A model generated the notes under the pieces. It searched no databases. It was not told where the DNA came from and worked only from the letters and a program-made list of their open reading frames with translations. Positions 10,766 through 22,338 of a DNA stretch of 64,000 nucleotides are shown here, piece by piece. Numbering within the stretch: position 1 is the first letter of the stretch; each line of letters starts with the position of its first letter. A program made the translations under genes and the position numbers. The stretch comes from Agarophyton chilense (lineage: Eukaryota > Rhodophyta > Florideophyceae > Gracilariales > Gracilariaceae), in the NCBI GenBank assembly GCA_030374765.1, contig JARGXX010000028.1, positions 496,001 to 560,000 on the forward strand, written 5' to 3'.

Positions 10766-13030
10766 ATGCAGTCCCGTGACGCAAACGTGGATTCGACCGC
10801 ACGGGTTGATGTCGAAAAAGAATTGGCTCCGTCCGGCGAGCCACCCCTGTTGACCGCTTCGGTTGGCCGCCGCAGCACCCGCAGCACTGCACCTACCCTG
10901 GAATTCCCCCTTGGGAACCCCGAGGTTCTCGTCCGAAAAACCTCGAGGCCCCCTGGGCCCTCCGCTTCCTCATCCGCACGGTACGAAAGCCCCCCAGTGA
11001 GTTCGGCCGCTGCAGGGGCTGCCCAGCAGTCCCCCGCTCCGATCGGACAGAACCCTCCGAATAGCCCTCCGCGGACGCTTACAGAACTGTGGAAGGAACT
11101 TGAACCGTATTGGCACTATAAGGTCAAGACCGAGATCGAGTCCCGTGTTCCCGTTCGGGTTGAGCGTTATCTGCACGAGCGCCTACCGGAGTTGCTCTCC
11201 GAAATCATCTCCCCGATGGTGCGCGAGACCGTCGAAGAGGTGCTGCAGCAGTTGACACCGATCGGGTTTGGAAAAGGAAATAAGGAAGACCGACCGGCAG
11301 TTTACACGGCAACGGCGACGTTGCCACCCCTCCCAAAGTTTTCAATGGGCCGCCCGGACGTAGCCCCAGACCACGAACCCGGACGGATCCTGGAACCACG
11401 TGAAGGGGGACAGCAGAGTGCCCCCATGGTCCCAGCCCGTCCGGTTAATTCACGCCAAGATGATCCGAACGGAGATTCAGACGACTCTTCCTCTGATGAC
11501 GTGGGAAGAGGCCGCCGCAAGAAGGGCGGTAGGGCTGATTCCAACTCCGATTCGTATCGTCACCGTCGCGCGCGGAAGAGCCGTCGTCGTAGACCGAAAC
11601 GACGCTCCTCCGATTTGGACACTGATTCTGACCGCTCGGATAGTTCGGATGCCGTTTCCCGGACTGACAGTGACTCTGATTCAAACCGTTCTGATCGCAG
11701 AAGGCGCTCCGACCGGTATCGTTCCCGTTCGGAGAAATCTTCACCCAGGCGCATCAAGTCGCTGAACGAACTGTTCACCAAGGTGGTGGACTACCGTACG
11801 TACCGGCTCAACGACCGTAGTCGGAAGTACCACTCGAAGGTAGCGCGGGGAATCGCGCGCTACCAAAAGAAGTTGAATGTCCAGATGAAGGGACATTCCT
11901 TCTCCGGAGCTGACGCTATTTCAGTTCTGAACTTCTTGCAGCGGTTTAAAACCGCCTGCAACCACAACGGACTGTCCGAGGGAGCGGCACTCTGGTGCTT
12001 CCAATTCTACCTGACCGAACCGGCTCACGCGTTGATCCAGTCTCGCCTCTTGGGAGAAACGGGCGCCGTTGACGTGCGGCGCAGCGAAATGCTCCGTACG
12101 TACTCGGAAGTCGTCAACTTTCTGTTGACTACGTACGCCACTGATGAAGTCATTGCCGACGCCTACTCGGAGGTTATTCTGTACCACCAGTCCTCTGGAA
12201 TGTCCGAAACGGAATACTCTCAGACACTGTGGACGAAGGCCCTCCGCTGCGGCAATGTCTTTTCCGACCGGAGGTTGAAGTCTATCTTCGTAGAGGGGTT
12301 GCTTCCCGCCATACGGGCGAAGGTGAGAAATCATCTCACGTCTCATCCCCACATCGGATACGACGCACTCGCCCGATAGGCCGAGTCCTACGGGGATACC
12401 CACCGTTCGGCTAGACGCGAGTCCGTCCGGACCGAGACACCGCCTGGCACGAAGCTGATCACTCCCCGGAGTTCCGCACGGAAAGTCCTGAGCGTGGGGA
12501 CCCCAACGGAGTCCTTTGACACCGACTCGGAATATGGCGAAGCCATTCTCGCCGTTGGACGTGGAAGCTCCACCCCATCGGTCCCGCCAACACCGTCGTC
12601 GTCGACCTTTTCCAACTCGGGCACATATCGCACGGCACAAGCTATGACCCCAGGTACCGGCCAGACGCCTTCGGTTAGTACGGCACCGCCCGGTCAGTTG
12701 GTGAATCGCCCGTGCCGGATCTGTCTCTCGCGAGAGTCCAACTGCTGTCAAATGGTACCTCCGGGCGTCCGGGAAGACTTACTGGTCGCATGGGAGAGAA
12801 ACTACCAACTCCGTCGTGAAGAGGGATACTACAACCGTGATGGTACTAATGGCTCCACTCGGGTCTCTACTGGCGTACGCTCGGGCAACCCTGCACGGGC
12901 TACCCCATTCCGCGCTAGCTCACCCCGGCCGGTTGTGCTCATACGGAAAGAGCCCCCGCGAGCTACGAGTGGCGAGATACCTCCAGCTCAGCCCGTTATG
13001 GAACAGGAAAAAGCCGAGGAGAGCGTGTAG
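10766..13030 (+). pseudogene. gag: Gag polyprotein of Ty3 element 1, interrupted by TAG
   Basis: The frame is open from ATG 10766 to a TAG at 12377-12379, then continues in the same frame to the TAG at 13028-13030. The single internal stop is the only interruption. The protein has a Ser/Pro-rich N-terminus, an Arg/Ser/Asp-rich central region (around residues 235-330), a helical capsid-like domain after it, and a C-terminal Cys pair (CRICLSRESNCC) where a CCHC knuckle is expected; the His and final Cys are not in canonical spacing. The Gag of element 2 is collinear and has a standard knuckle. Gag would form the particle and package RNA. Confidence 0.85.
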
Positions 13031-16000
13031 AGGCGCACGACTCTCCTAGGCCGGAAAGCCTCACCGAAGCGGATTACACGGGTACGACCTCCGACCTGAC
13101 GGAGCGACGCCCTGTAGACGCTTTGGATGAAACCGATCCGGCCGCGCCAGTAATGTTCTTAAACAGTTTGCACTATAAAGTGAATTTCTCCGTCGGCTTC
13201 TCCCGATCGGTAATGTTTCCACTTTTGGGTGTACTGGACACTGGCGCGGGTCCGAACCTAATTCACGAGCGGCACCTTCCTCCCCTCTGGCGAGGGCACT
13301 TGCAGCCCCGGTCGTTGGATAACATTACGGATGCGTCTCGCAACGGAATGGACATATTGGGGGTCGTACCCCTCCTTGTCCAGCTTGGAGCGCTGACCGT
13401 CCGGGTTCAGTTTATGGTAGCCAGCAATCTCGCTGCCAGCTGCATACTCGGCACGTCTTTCATAGACAAGTACGTTTTGGCGATACTACCTCCGAAACGA
13501 ATTGTTGTACTACGCAACTCGCCCCCCGTGGCGATTCAATCCGCGTCCGGGCAGAGCTCAACCCCGTTCGGGCAATCTATGCTACCAGCCCAAGCTACCG
13601 TTCGGGAACCTCCGTCGAACAAGATTCGTGTCGCCCGCCCGGTTTCTATACCACCAATGTCGGAATCTCATGTATTGGTAACCTCCCGGGCCGCTGGCCT
13701 CATGTTTATCCAAGGACATCACCGCTCTTCTCATAAAGAGGAGTTAACCCTCTTGGCTAACAGGGTAATGGAAATCCGACCGGACGTGACATTCTACGTT
13801 CAGGTAGCTAACTTTTCCGATCGTTCGGTTCGCCTTCACAAAGGCAAAATCATCGGCCTGGCGTTACCCTCCCCCGTCGCATTAATAACACCCGACTTTC
13901 CGTCTCGGAGCGACGAAACTAAGGAGGGGGGCCCCTACGACGCATCTATTTCCGTTTCGGACGTGTCGAAGCCCACCGGACAAGAGCCCACGCCTGATGC
14001 AGAAGACGACTGGATCGCAAAGGTCCAGTTGTCCCCCGAGTTCGAATCCGAACGAGAAAGAGTCATTGAGCTCCTCAAACCGTTTCGGGACATGTGGAAC
14101 GGCCATCTGGGCCGTATCCCGGCAGCGAAGCACAGGATCCAACTGGAACCTGGTACAAAGCCGATATACCAGATGCCATACCGTGCGGGTCCGGCGCTTC
14201 ACGAACTCAAACGCAAGGAGGTCACCAAGCAGTTGGAGCTCGGTGTAATTGAGCCTTCCTCGGCCGAGTGGGCCAGTCCGGTTGTGTTCGCTCAAAAGAA
14301 AGACGGAAGTTTACGCTTCTGTGTGGACTACCGTCGACTAAACGCAGTCACCGTTCGGGATACTTACCCACTACCGAGAATGGACGAATGCATCGATTCT
14401 CTTGGAGAAGCAAAAATATTCTCCACCCTGGACGCGAACAGCGGCTATTGGCAGACCGAGGTGGATGAAGCCGACTGGGATAAAACAACGTTCACGTCTC
14501 ATATGGGACTGTACAGGTATGTTCGAATGCCGTTCGGTTTGAAGAACGCCCCCGCCACATTTCAACGGGCCTTGGACATCATACTGTCCCGCGTCAAGTG
14601 GCAATACGCGTTGGTCTATCTGGATGACGTTATAATCTACTCCCACACGGTTTCAGAGCATTTCGACCATGTTCGGACCTTTCTTTCATCACTCCGATCG
14701 GCCGGTATCACTCTCCGTTTGGATAAGTGTCAATTCTTCAGCGGTACTTCGACTATTTGGGTCACGTTATCCGCCCGGGCAAGCTGCAGGTCTCCACAAG
14801 GACCCGAGATGCTATCCGAGCGGCTAAATCCCCCACTAACCAAACCGAACTCCGTTCGTTCTTGGGGCTGTGCAACGTCTTCCGACGTTTTGTTAAAAGC
14901 TTTGCCCGAATTGCGGCCCCGTTGAACAGCAAGCTCGAAAAGAACAAACCGTTCAACTTCGAGACCCTGACCGATACGGAGCACGAGGCCTTCGAGGAAC
15001 TTCGCCAACGGTTAATACGTCCCCCCATTCTGGCTATCTCACGTCAAGATATGCCGTACGTCCTGGATACCGACGCTTGCGATAAGCAAGTCGGTTGCGT
15101 CTTATTACAGAAGCAACCGGACGGTGATTTACTCCCAATCGGATACTGGAGCCGCTCGCTGAATAAGGCTGAGCGGTCATATTCCACAACCGAACGGGAA
15201 TGCCTCGCTGTCGTGTGGGCAATACTGCACCTCCGGCCGTATCTCGAGGGCGCCCGCTTCACCCTCCGTACGGACCACCACGCATTGAGGTGGATACTCA
15301 ACCTGGCGGACGCTTCCGGACGGCTGGCTCGTTGGCGACTCCGTCTCATGGAGTATGACTTCGATATAGTCCACCGGCCGGGCATAAAACACCAGGCCGC
15401 TGACGCGCTGTCGCGAATCCAGACGGACGGAGAAGACACCACTCCCCTGGACGAGGAGGTCCCATGCCTACTCCTTGCGGATCGCGCGAAAGAGAACGAC
15501 GACCTCGTTGCGGACATCACCATCGACGGTGAGGTCAAGACAGACGCTGTCCTTGACTGGCACGACGGACAGAACCCAATCGGCTGCCCCGAGGTCATGG
15601 CCATCGTCGAAGAGGAGACGAACGTCCGACCGGTCACTTTGGAAGAGCTCATCCGAGAGCAGGCGGAGGACGAGTACTGCAAATCCGTGCGGAAGGACGT
15701 TGGTAATGGGATTACCCTCTTCGACATTAACCGTTACGGAGTTCTCATCCGTCGCTCGCCGCTGGACGGAGCCCTACAGAAGGTGGTACCACGCTCGCTG
15801 GTTCCGCGCGTCCTCTATGTTTCGCATTATCCGCGCCTGGAAGGACACCCGGGCGGGACTCGAATGTACAACACTCTCCGAAGGGACTTCTACTGGCCGC
15901 AGATGGCTAATGATGTTTATCAAACCGCTCGGGATTGCCGCTCGTGCGCCGCAATGCGCGGCACACAAAACCGCTCACGGAAGCGGCTTAAGCTCTTTCC

Positions 16001-17237
16001 CGCTGCGGGGCCACTTGAGTTCGTGGCAATGGACATCGTCGGTTCGTTTCCGAAGTCAGTCACTGGACATGAGTACATCTTTGTCATCACCGACCGGTTC
16101 ACAAAGCTCTGCAGAGCAGTTCCGCTACGGTCCACAACCGCCCCGGTGGTGGCCCGGACGTTCTTAGAGAATTGGGCTTACCCGTACGGAATTCCGAACT
16201 ATTTGCTCACCTACAACGGACCTCAGTTTGTCTCGAAGTTCTTCGAGGAGATGTGCAGGGCGTTAGGTACGAAACACGTCACAACGACGGCGTACCACCC
16301 TCAGGCGAACAAACAAGCCGAACGGTTTAATAAGACGCTCGTCCAGCGCCTACGGCACTACGTTGCGGATCACCAGTCTAACTGGCACGCGTACGTACAG
16401 CCGCTAACGTACGGTTACAACCTTCAGGTACACCGAAGCACGGGCACCACGCCTTTTGATTTGGCCCTGACCCGCGTACCCCCGAACGTCGTCCTGGACG
16501 AACCCAGCTCCGCCACGGACCCAGCAACACCGACGCAGCCAACCCCGGGACAGATGAAGCGCTACACACTCAGGCTTCTCAAGGCTACGCTCCAGTCTGC
16601 TCGGAACCGCCTCACAAATGCGCAACAGCGCTACAAGGCGGACTTCGACAAATCCGTACGGGCAACCCCCACATTTGCGGCCGACGAGGAGGTCTTCCTT
16701 GACCGTCCTACGACAACTCCGACCAGTGGCGTGCTCGAGGAGCAGGAACGTACCTCATGGAAACTTCTGCCAAAGACCACGGGGCCCTACAAAGCCATTT
16801 CCGCGACGGACAGCAAGGTCACGATCAATGTTGACGGGATACACGATACCGTCAGCATTGACCGCGTCACTCGCGCCCCCGCTCAGATACAACCCGTTCC
16901 GGTTACAACAGAACGCGCCCGTACGGTAACTTTTGATCCGGACGGTCCGTTCGCAGAGGAACCCGTGACGGACACTACCTCGCCCCCGGCTGGAAATAAT
17001 CACCGAGCGGAGCTTTCACAACCCGATTCGGCTAACTTTAACTCTACCCAACCGGACAGCATTGGCATTGTCGAGCGAATCCTCGACCATGGGCTGGCCG
17101 ACGACCCTCCGCACGGTCTTGTTTATCGCGTACGCTGGTACGGTTGCAGCGCGGCGGAAGACTCTTGGGAACCTCCCAAGAATCTTCCGCAACACTTTAT
17201 TAGCCGATATTGGAAGCGCAAATCCCGAACGGCATGA
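12919..17237 (+). pseudogene. pol: Pol polyprotein of Ty3 element 1: PR-RT-RH-IN-chromodomain, frameshifted
   Basis: Pol is in the -1 frame relative to gag, open from 12919 and overlapping it. Protease has LDTGAGPNLIH near 13,237. Reverse transcriptase has the catalytic YLDDVIIYS near 14,620. Just after the RT thumb (about 14,744-14,750) one base is missing, and the rest (to 17,237) is in another frame. RNase H has LDTDACDKQVG and RTDHHALRW. Integrase has an H/H and C-x2-C zinc module near 15,820-15,950, a catalytic Asp in VAMDIVG and a Glu in QAERFNKT. The middle Asp is replaced by Tyr (LLTYNGPQF, where LLxDNGPQF is usual). A C-terminal chromodomain (VYRVRWYG, DSWEPPKNLP) would direct integration to marked chromatin. 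Confidence 0.93.
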
Positions 17238-17302
17238 AACTGTACGCCGGGCGGAGCCGTCGCATCTAGAAGGGGGGGAATACAAGCCGAACGATAGGAG
17301 GC

Positions 17303-17507
17303 ATTCCAAAATTGGACATGGCCTCCGGCCGAACATTGCAGTTCACCTCCGATCGGCACTCACCAGCGTGTGTTGTGACTCCGTGCGACTCCGTCAGCAC
17401 TGAGGGAATCCCAAAATTGGACATGGCCTCCGGCCAAACATTGGGAATCACCTGCGATCGGTAACCACTAGCGTGTGCTGAACTACCGTGCGGCAAAGGG
17501 AAGAAGG
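17303..17507 (+). repeat. Two tandem copies of a 105-bp unit
   Basis: AAAATTGGACATGGCCTCCG occurs at 17,308 and again at 17,413, with the following bases up to GCGTGTG also repeated. It lies directly after pol in the 3' untranslated part of Ty3 element 1. Confidence 0.85.
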
Positions 17508-18818
17508 GGGCGATTGTGTGCGACTCCGTCGGCACCGTACCCCCCTGCGACCGGACATGGACATCGACCAACAACCCCCCGACGCCACTACCGTGATATA
17601 CTCGGTAACTCCGGCACCGCAGCCCGCCTGGAGCCAAGCAACACGCGTACACCGATTACAACACGGCACTCGGTGCCTGCCCGCGCCGGCGGTGCCCGCG
17701 TGCATACCCGCAACAAGCGTATACGCACTGCGCCCCACGCCAAGCCGAGCGGTTACCTGCAAGGATTATCAAAAAATCCGACGCGGAAATTACCGCCCCG
17801 TATGGTATCAAAAACGCAGAAAAATGTCTTGGCCGATATCTCGGAAACGAAGCCGCCGCAGGCTCGGAAAATGCCCGATTTGGACTCTCCGCACGGCCAA
17901 AAGACTTGTAATTTTTTGAGCACACGCAAAGGCGCACTACGCGCGTTACTGTATACCGAATCGGATACCGTCCTAGCCGGGCATTGCTGTAACGGCACGT
18001 GCACTCTAAGTCTGCAAACGCACCGGTCGGTAAAGCACGCGCGTGGCACGCGCCTGGCGCACGCGTGTGGCAACGCGCGCGCAAGCACCGTAATCGCGCA
18101 TGCGTCGCTGCACCGTGGCCCGCGCCGTGAAGCATAATGGCCATACTAGGATCTTTCACTCATGTCCAACGGCGAGGCGGACTGACTCACTTTCCCCGCT
18201 TTCCGGACGGTGAAGACGCTTTCGAGATACTGGAACTCATCGGAAGGGACGCAAAGTCCCTAACGCTACGACGCGCACCGCGGCGGCTTCCTCGCTGGCT
18301 TCTCAAAGCACCCCTTGCAGCAACTCCAGGAGCTGGTACCGGCGACGGGAAGCCTAAACGACGTCCGGACGGCTGAAAAAGGCCACTAACCGCCGTACCA
18401 TGCGCGACCCTCCGAACGGTACGACTTAGAGAGGAAAGAGGCCCGGTCGGTACGGAGGCCTCGTCCGTCGGACCCCAGCCAGGATTGGGCTCTTCAATTT
18501 CTTCCTCCCCGCGCGGCGACGCAGCGGCCTGAGCCGCCGGCGGAGAAAGACACCACCGACGACCGCTCTCCGGCGGGTGCGATTTGACGGGCACTACCGA
18601 ACGGCTGCGTTATAACGTCTACTTCCGGACGGCTGCGCTATTACAGGCCTTTCTGAGCGGCTGTGGCACAATGCGGATCTCCGAACGGGCCCGTATAACG
18701 CGACCGGTCGCTTCTAGCGCGTTTCGTGTCGGCCCGCGAAAGTAACGCCGTGTCCGCTCGGTGCGCGCTCAACCAGCTACCGCCTAGGATATTGGCGCTC
18801 CGAAGACGTCGCGCGCTC
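17508..18818. other. 3' region of Ty3 element 1 without a clear gene
   Basis: About 1.3 kb between the 105-bp repeats and the polypurine tract. It is very GC-rich, with runs of alternating CG/CA (17,990-18,090). ORFs on both strands (plus 17,475-18,137; minus 18,594-18,187) are open, but GC-rich DNA yields such ORFs by chance and none resembles a family. Confidence 0.5.
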
Positions 18819-18831
18819 TAGGAGGGGGGTC
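18819..18831 (+). promoter_or_regulatory. Polypurine tract of Ty3 element 1
   Basis: TAGGAGGGGGGTC lies immediately upstream of the 3' LTR, the place and composition expected for plus-strand priming. Confidence 0.8.
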
Positions 18832-19394
18832 TGTAGTATAGTGAATCCGAGCGGGTTGTCAGGTAAGAAGGGCGTGGTCAGGACTGAGTGCAAGTGGCCT
18901 GGTCGCACACGTGTGCGAAGATGGCACACCGGACGGACATGTACAGTAGGTTAACACGTAGCATAGTCGTAGGTAGTTGGCGCACCCCACCCCGTGATAT
19001 TTCCGCCACGTGGGTGCAGGCGCCACCACGGACTGTAATGCAGGTTGCAGCTCGGAGGTGCACACTACTTATGCACCTCCGCTCCCCGCCACCCTCCAAA
19101 CAGTAAAAGGTAAGCACCACCGTTCTAGTCTAAGTATCGTTTCTAAAGCAGACCTGAAGCGTTACTCCGCACGGGATATCTACAGGTGTACAAGCCGTTC
19201 GGACTCTTCGCGCGTACCTCGATCGCGCCTGACGTTCCCAACCGCCTAGTCTCCCTACGACCGCCCGGTGCTGGCGCTCGTCTCCACGCGTCACCGTTCC
19301 CCGACCGGCCTCGTGTGACACGCACGCCCCGCTTACGGACTCCGCACGGATCGCCCCTCTAGGAAACTTACACGCCTTTCGGCGCTATCTCACA
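18832..19394 (+). repeat. 3' LTR of Ty3 element 1
   Basis: Same 563-bp length and TG...CA ends as the 5' LTR; about four substitutions were seen. It is followed by the GACAC target duplicate. Confidence 0.97.
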
Positions 19395-19399
19395 GACAC

Positions 19400-20471
19400 T
19401 AGGTCAGAGACCGTGCTTTGCTGGCACCTCCCGGGTGATCTGGAAAGTGCAGTCCACTACATATAGGGAAATGAACCTCCCCTATCCTAATCTGATAAAG
19501 ACAGGCACCACTCGGGTCACGACTATACCTTTTGGTTCATCGTTTCTCAACTACCACACAGGCTTTCCCGCGCGTCGACGTCTACCATCGTTCACCAACA
19601 CGGTATAGGCTAGTTGCCCCACCGTTTGCCCCTGCGGAATTTTACGGTGCCCTGTTACCATCGAGATGTATAACGTCTACCTTCTAAGGTTTAGCGTCAC
19701 CACGCTCCCTACGATTGAGCGTTACCATGCTCCCGAGACAAGACAGTAGCATATCCCAGAGGTGATTGTACGACAAACTTGAGAGACCGGTATTTGCTCG
19801 GAGTATGGTGCAAAGGTTGAAGACTTTCGAAGACGCTTTTGAAGCATGAATAGCTTCTTCAACAACGGCCCAGTCTTCGTTCTTAACATAGATCGTAAAT
19901 GATAAACGTTTCATAGTTCTTCCAGAAGAATGATGGGCCTATTCGACTCTTAGTTTCTGTAGAAGACAAGCAATTGAGCTGGAAAAAGCCACATTGAATG
20001 ATACTTGCTGATTGAATAATATATAAGGTGAATTCTCTTCTCTGATAAGAATCACGAGCTGATTCCCAGTGATATCGGGTCGATCGGCCTAGTCACTCTG
20101 AATAGTGTCCAACAGACTCTTCTGAGATGAATGACGGACCCCCAGGGAACTTCCAAACACATTACCTGCACCACCGGACATGTTGCAAACAGTCGGAGAC
20201 GTCGCAAAATTAACACCCGGTATTGTAGAAGGAATCGAGGATCCTGCAGGTGGAAACAGAAGCCTACTGTTGGCTGGTGTCTGGAATGGTGTATTAGAAG
20301 CAGACGGTTGATCACCAGATGTATTCGTTTGGTTCCTTGCAGATTCTTGGAATCTACTAATAACCATAAGTTTAAGTATGAATATTTTCTAGATTGATTG
20401 TGTCTTTAGCTTTCGTGCAAATAATAAAGTACGTTTGCTAAAGAAATATTTCCTTTATAAAAAAGCACTTT
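19400..20471 (-). other. Intergenic stretch with two small unrecognised minus-strand ORFs
   Basis: Open frames of 76 codons (19914-19684) and 92 codons (20367-20089) lie on the minus strand downstream of the zinc-finger gene. The second is Ser/Asn/Gly-rich. Neither matches a family I know. They could be pieces of a decayed gene or chance ORFs. Nothing else is visible here. Confidence 0.3.
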
Positions 20472-21029
20472 TTACTCAAAGAGGATTTTTTTCTTACTCC
20501 TAAGAGTTGAACAATGTCGGAGGCTATGAAAATGAACCCTGAGGTCGTGAGCTTCAGGAAATGAAATGTGGCAAACGCGGCAGTTAATAACTTCACGCGT
20601 ATATTTGGTCCAGCGAAGCTTGCGTTGATGACCGTTTTCTTCTTGATGCGATTCGAGCTGCTGAATACTGCGAACAGAAATGTTACAAACAGCACAACGC
20701 TTAAACGCACGTTTTCTCGGACGAGGATTCTTTATACCACACTTTGCTTGATTAGAAACGCGGAGAGTATGTCGTAACCGTCTCTCAGAGAAAACCTCTT
20801 TAGAAGAGAAACGACACATGGAAGGCGTATGTGTAGTAAAAGGAACATCTTCAGTGTTGCTGGTTTGTTGCCTGTTTTCGTCACTTAAGCTTTCGTCAGC
20901 TTCAACCGCTTCGTGTTCGATAACACTCGGTACGCGCGTGAGATAGCTATTTGTATTGCGTTTGTTTTCGCCTAAATGCTCGGCTCTATAATCGGACGAA
21001 TATTCGGAAGATGATTGAGACCATGGCAC
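20472..21029 (-). CDS. Small protein with two U1/matrin-type C2H2 zinc fingers
   Basis: The ORF is 185 residues and intact. The N-terminal 100 residues are Ser/Glu-rich and probably disordered, and a basic PRPRKRAFKR patch follows. Two fingers have the wide spacing C-x2-C-x12-H-x5-H: C112-C115-H128-H134 and C150-C153-H166-H172. This spacing is typical of U1-like, matrin or double-stranded-RNA-binding fingers rather than classic DNA-binding C2H2 fingers. An RNA- or nucleic-acid-related nuclear role is inferred. It lies between transposon debris, so it could also be a transposon-borne gene. The start ATG is the first in frame. Confidence 0.65.
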   Translation of the reverse strand: MPWSQSSSEYSSDYRAEHLGENKRNTNSYLTRVPSVIEHEAVEADESLSDENRQQTSNTEDVPFTTHTPSMCRFSSKEVFSERRLRHTLRVSNQAKCGIKNPRPRKRAFKRCAVCNISVRSIQQLESHQEENGHQRKLRWTKYTREVINCRVCHISFPEAHDLRVHFHSLRHCSTLRSKKKILFE

Positions 21030-21322
21030 TGCATGTAAAAACAGATTGATTGGAAAAGTAGTTATATAAACTTACTTATTTCTGCGCCACTCTTGGCTTA
21101 AGAACCTTTTTTTGAAGTTATCAACTGTATCACCTCCGACTACTACCAACAATGTGTGTAGTAGTCAGAAGTGAGTGACAGAACAGTACCACTCAGAAAA
21201 AAATCCAGAAAATATTCCACGTATTCAACTTCAAAGCCACTTCTTGGATGTTAAAATTTGAAGGATCGGAGTTGAAAAATAACGTTTGAAAAAATTCCAG
21301 AAAAAAATTCCAAAATTTTTCT

Positions 21323-21613
21323 TCAAAACGCGCACATAAATTTCGAAATGTTGTGAAAAAGACGATTCGGTGTAAGTGATGTAGAACGTGGCGATGCGGC
21401 AGAATCGACGTGAAGGGTGTAGAAAGCGGCAGTATCGGCGTAAACAGTGTAGAACGCGGCAGAATCGGCGTAAACGGTGTAGATAGCGGCAGAATCGCCA
21501 TTAACGTCGTAGAAATCGGCGAGAGAGCAAGACGGACGAGAAGATCGGTGATGATGATAGAGAAATTGTTTTGGAAAAGGTTGAAAGTTGTTCAGTGGAT
21601 TGATGTTGGACAA
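21323..21613 (-). CDS. Hypothetical ORF containing a 10-residue repeat
   Basis: A 96-codon minus-strand ORF whose centre repeats a DSAAIYTVYA-like decamer about four times. The repeat comes from the 30-bp minisatellite below. There is no family match. It may be an accident of a repeat whose unit length is a multiple of three. Confidence 0.25.
   Translation of the reverse strand: MSNINPLNNFQPFPKQFLYHHHRSSRPSCSLADFYDVNGDSAAIYTVYADSAAFYTVYADTAAFYTLHVDSAASPRSTSLTPNRLFHNISKFMCAF
21381..21520. repeat. 30-bp minisatellite, about 4.5 copies
   Basis: The unit is approximately GTAGAANGCGGCAGNATCGN followed by a variable CGTNAANG segment; copies start near 21,385, 21,418, 21,448, 21,478 and 21,508. 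Confidence 0.8.
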
Positions 21614-21849
21614 GAGAAGTAGTTCTTTTGTTCCGAGCTCTTTTATGGTGGCTCGGAGCTTGGTGTGAGTCCCTACCGCGCCAATTAAGCAGCTTCATTC
21701 TATTTCAACCACTACTCAATTAGATGAATAATTCAAATTAAATATTTTATTTCGTGTCTATCTAACGTTTGATAGTTAGAATTGTAGTGCAATCTTAGCA
21801 GCCATCTGCAACAGATTGTTTGTTTTAATTCTACATTCTTCTTACGCGA

Positions 21850-22320
21850 GAAGGCCTCAAAACATTCCCGTAAAACATTCAGGCCAAAATTCCTCAAATG
21901 GTTTGGATAGGTTTGATGTCAGGAGAGCCCGAAGTCTATGCTATAATTGACATATCTAGAATATAAACCCACTGTTTCACAGAATTAGACTTATGCACAA
22001 TTGCATTTTCTTGCTGAAAGATGAATTTACTTCAGTGCATAAATCATGGCAAAGGTAGCAGATAGTTTTCTAGAATGTCAGCATACTTCCCAGAGATCAA
22101 ATTAATTTCAACAAAAACTATTTTAGTTGCTTATTTTGTGGAAATTCAAGTCTAAACCATGATTGATGCCCCTCCTGAATGCCTCGTGACAAAAGATATT
22201 TGTTTTGTAGATCATGCCAATAAAATCTACAGCAATCTGGACCGTCAATGTTGAATTTTTTGTCGTCAGAAAAGATAACGTTATTCAAATCAGATTTCTA
22301 ATAAGACTTTTCAGCACACC
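21850..22320 (-). pseudogene. Tc1/mariner transposase fragment
   Basis: On the minus strand, starting near 22,320, the reading gives IFSDDKKFNIDGPDCCRFYW, the block around the first catalytic Asp of Tc1/mariner transposases. Further down are FSQENAIVHKS (second Asp lost) and SGSPDIKPIQTI (the SPDLNPIEN block). Stops and frame changes are frequent. The N-terminal helix-turn-helix part is missing. It directly abuts the truncated end of copia element A at 22,330, so its insertion or a deletion probably removed the RT end of that element. The closest relative in the window is the element at 56,803-58,053. Confidence 0.75.
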
Positions 22321-22338
22321 AGTTTTTGTGATTGTCTT

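Larger units (their letters stand above)
10130..19394 (+). mobile_element. Ty3/gypsy chromovirus element 1, full length
   Basis: A 9,265-bp element with two 563-bp LTRs, a primer-binding site, a polypurine tract and a perfect 5-bp target duplication GACAC (10125-10129 and 19395-19399). The internal order is gag, protease, RT, RNase H, integrase, chromodomain, which defines Ty3/gypsy chromoviruses. The LTRs differ at about 4 of 563 positions by eye, so insertion is recent. The element is nevertheless inactive by itself: gag has an in-frame TAG, pol a frameshift in RT, and integrase has lost one catalytic Asp. Its GC-rich codon use stands out against the AT-rich flanks. Confidence 0.95.

Noticed and set aside
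12919-13030. Programmed -1 frameshift heptamer at the gag-pol overlap of Ty3 element 1
   Set aside because: The overlap and -1 relation are real, but no canonical X-XXY-YYZ heptamer in the right phase was seen (GAA AAA GCC is the nearest).
18187-18594. 135-codon minus-strand ORF in the 3' part of Ty3 element 1
   Set aside because: Very GC-rich low-complexity sequence in which chance ORFs are expected; no family or second copy.
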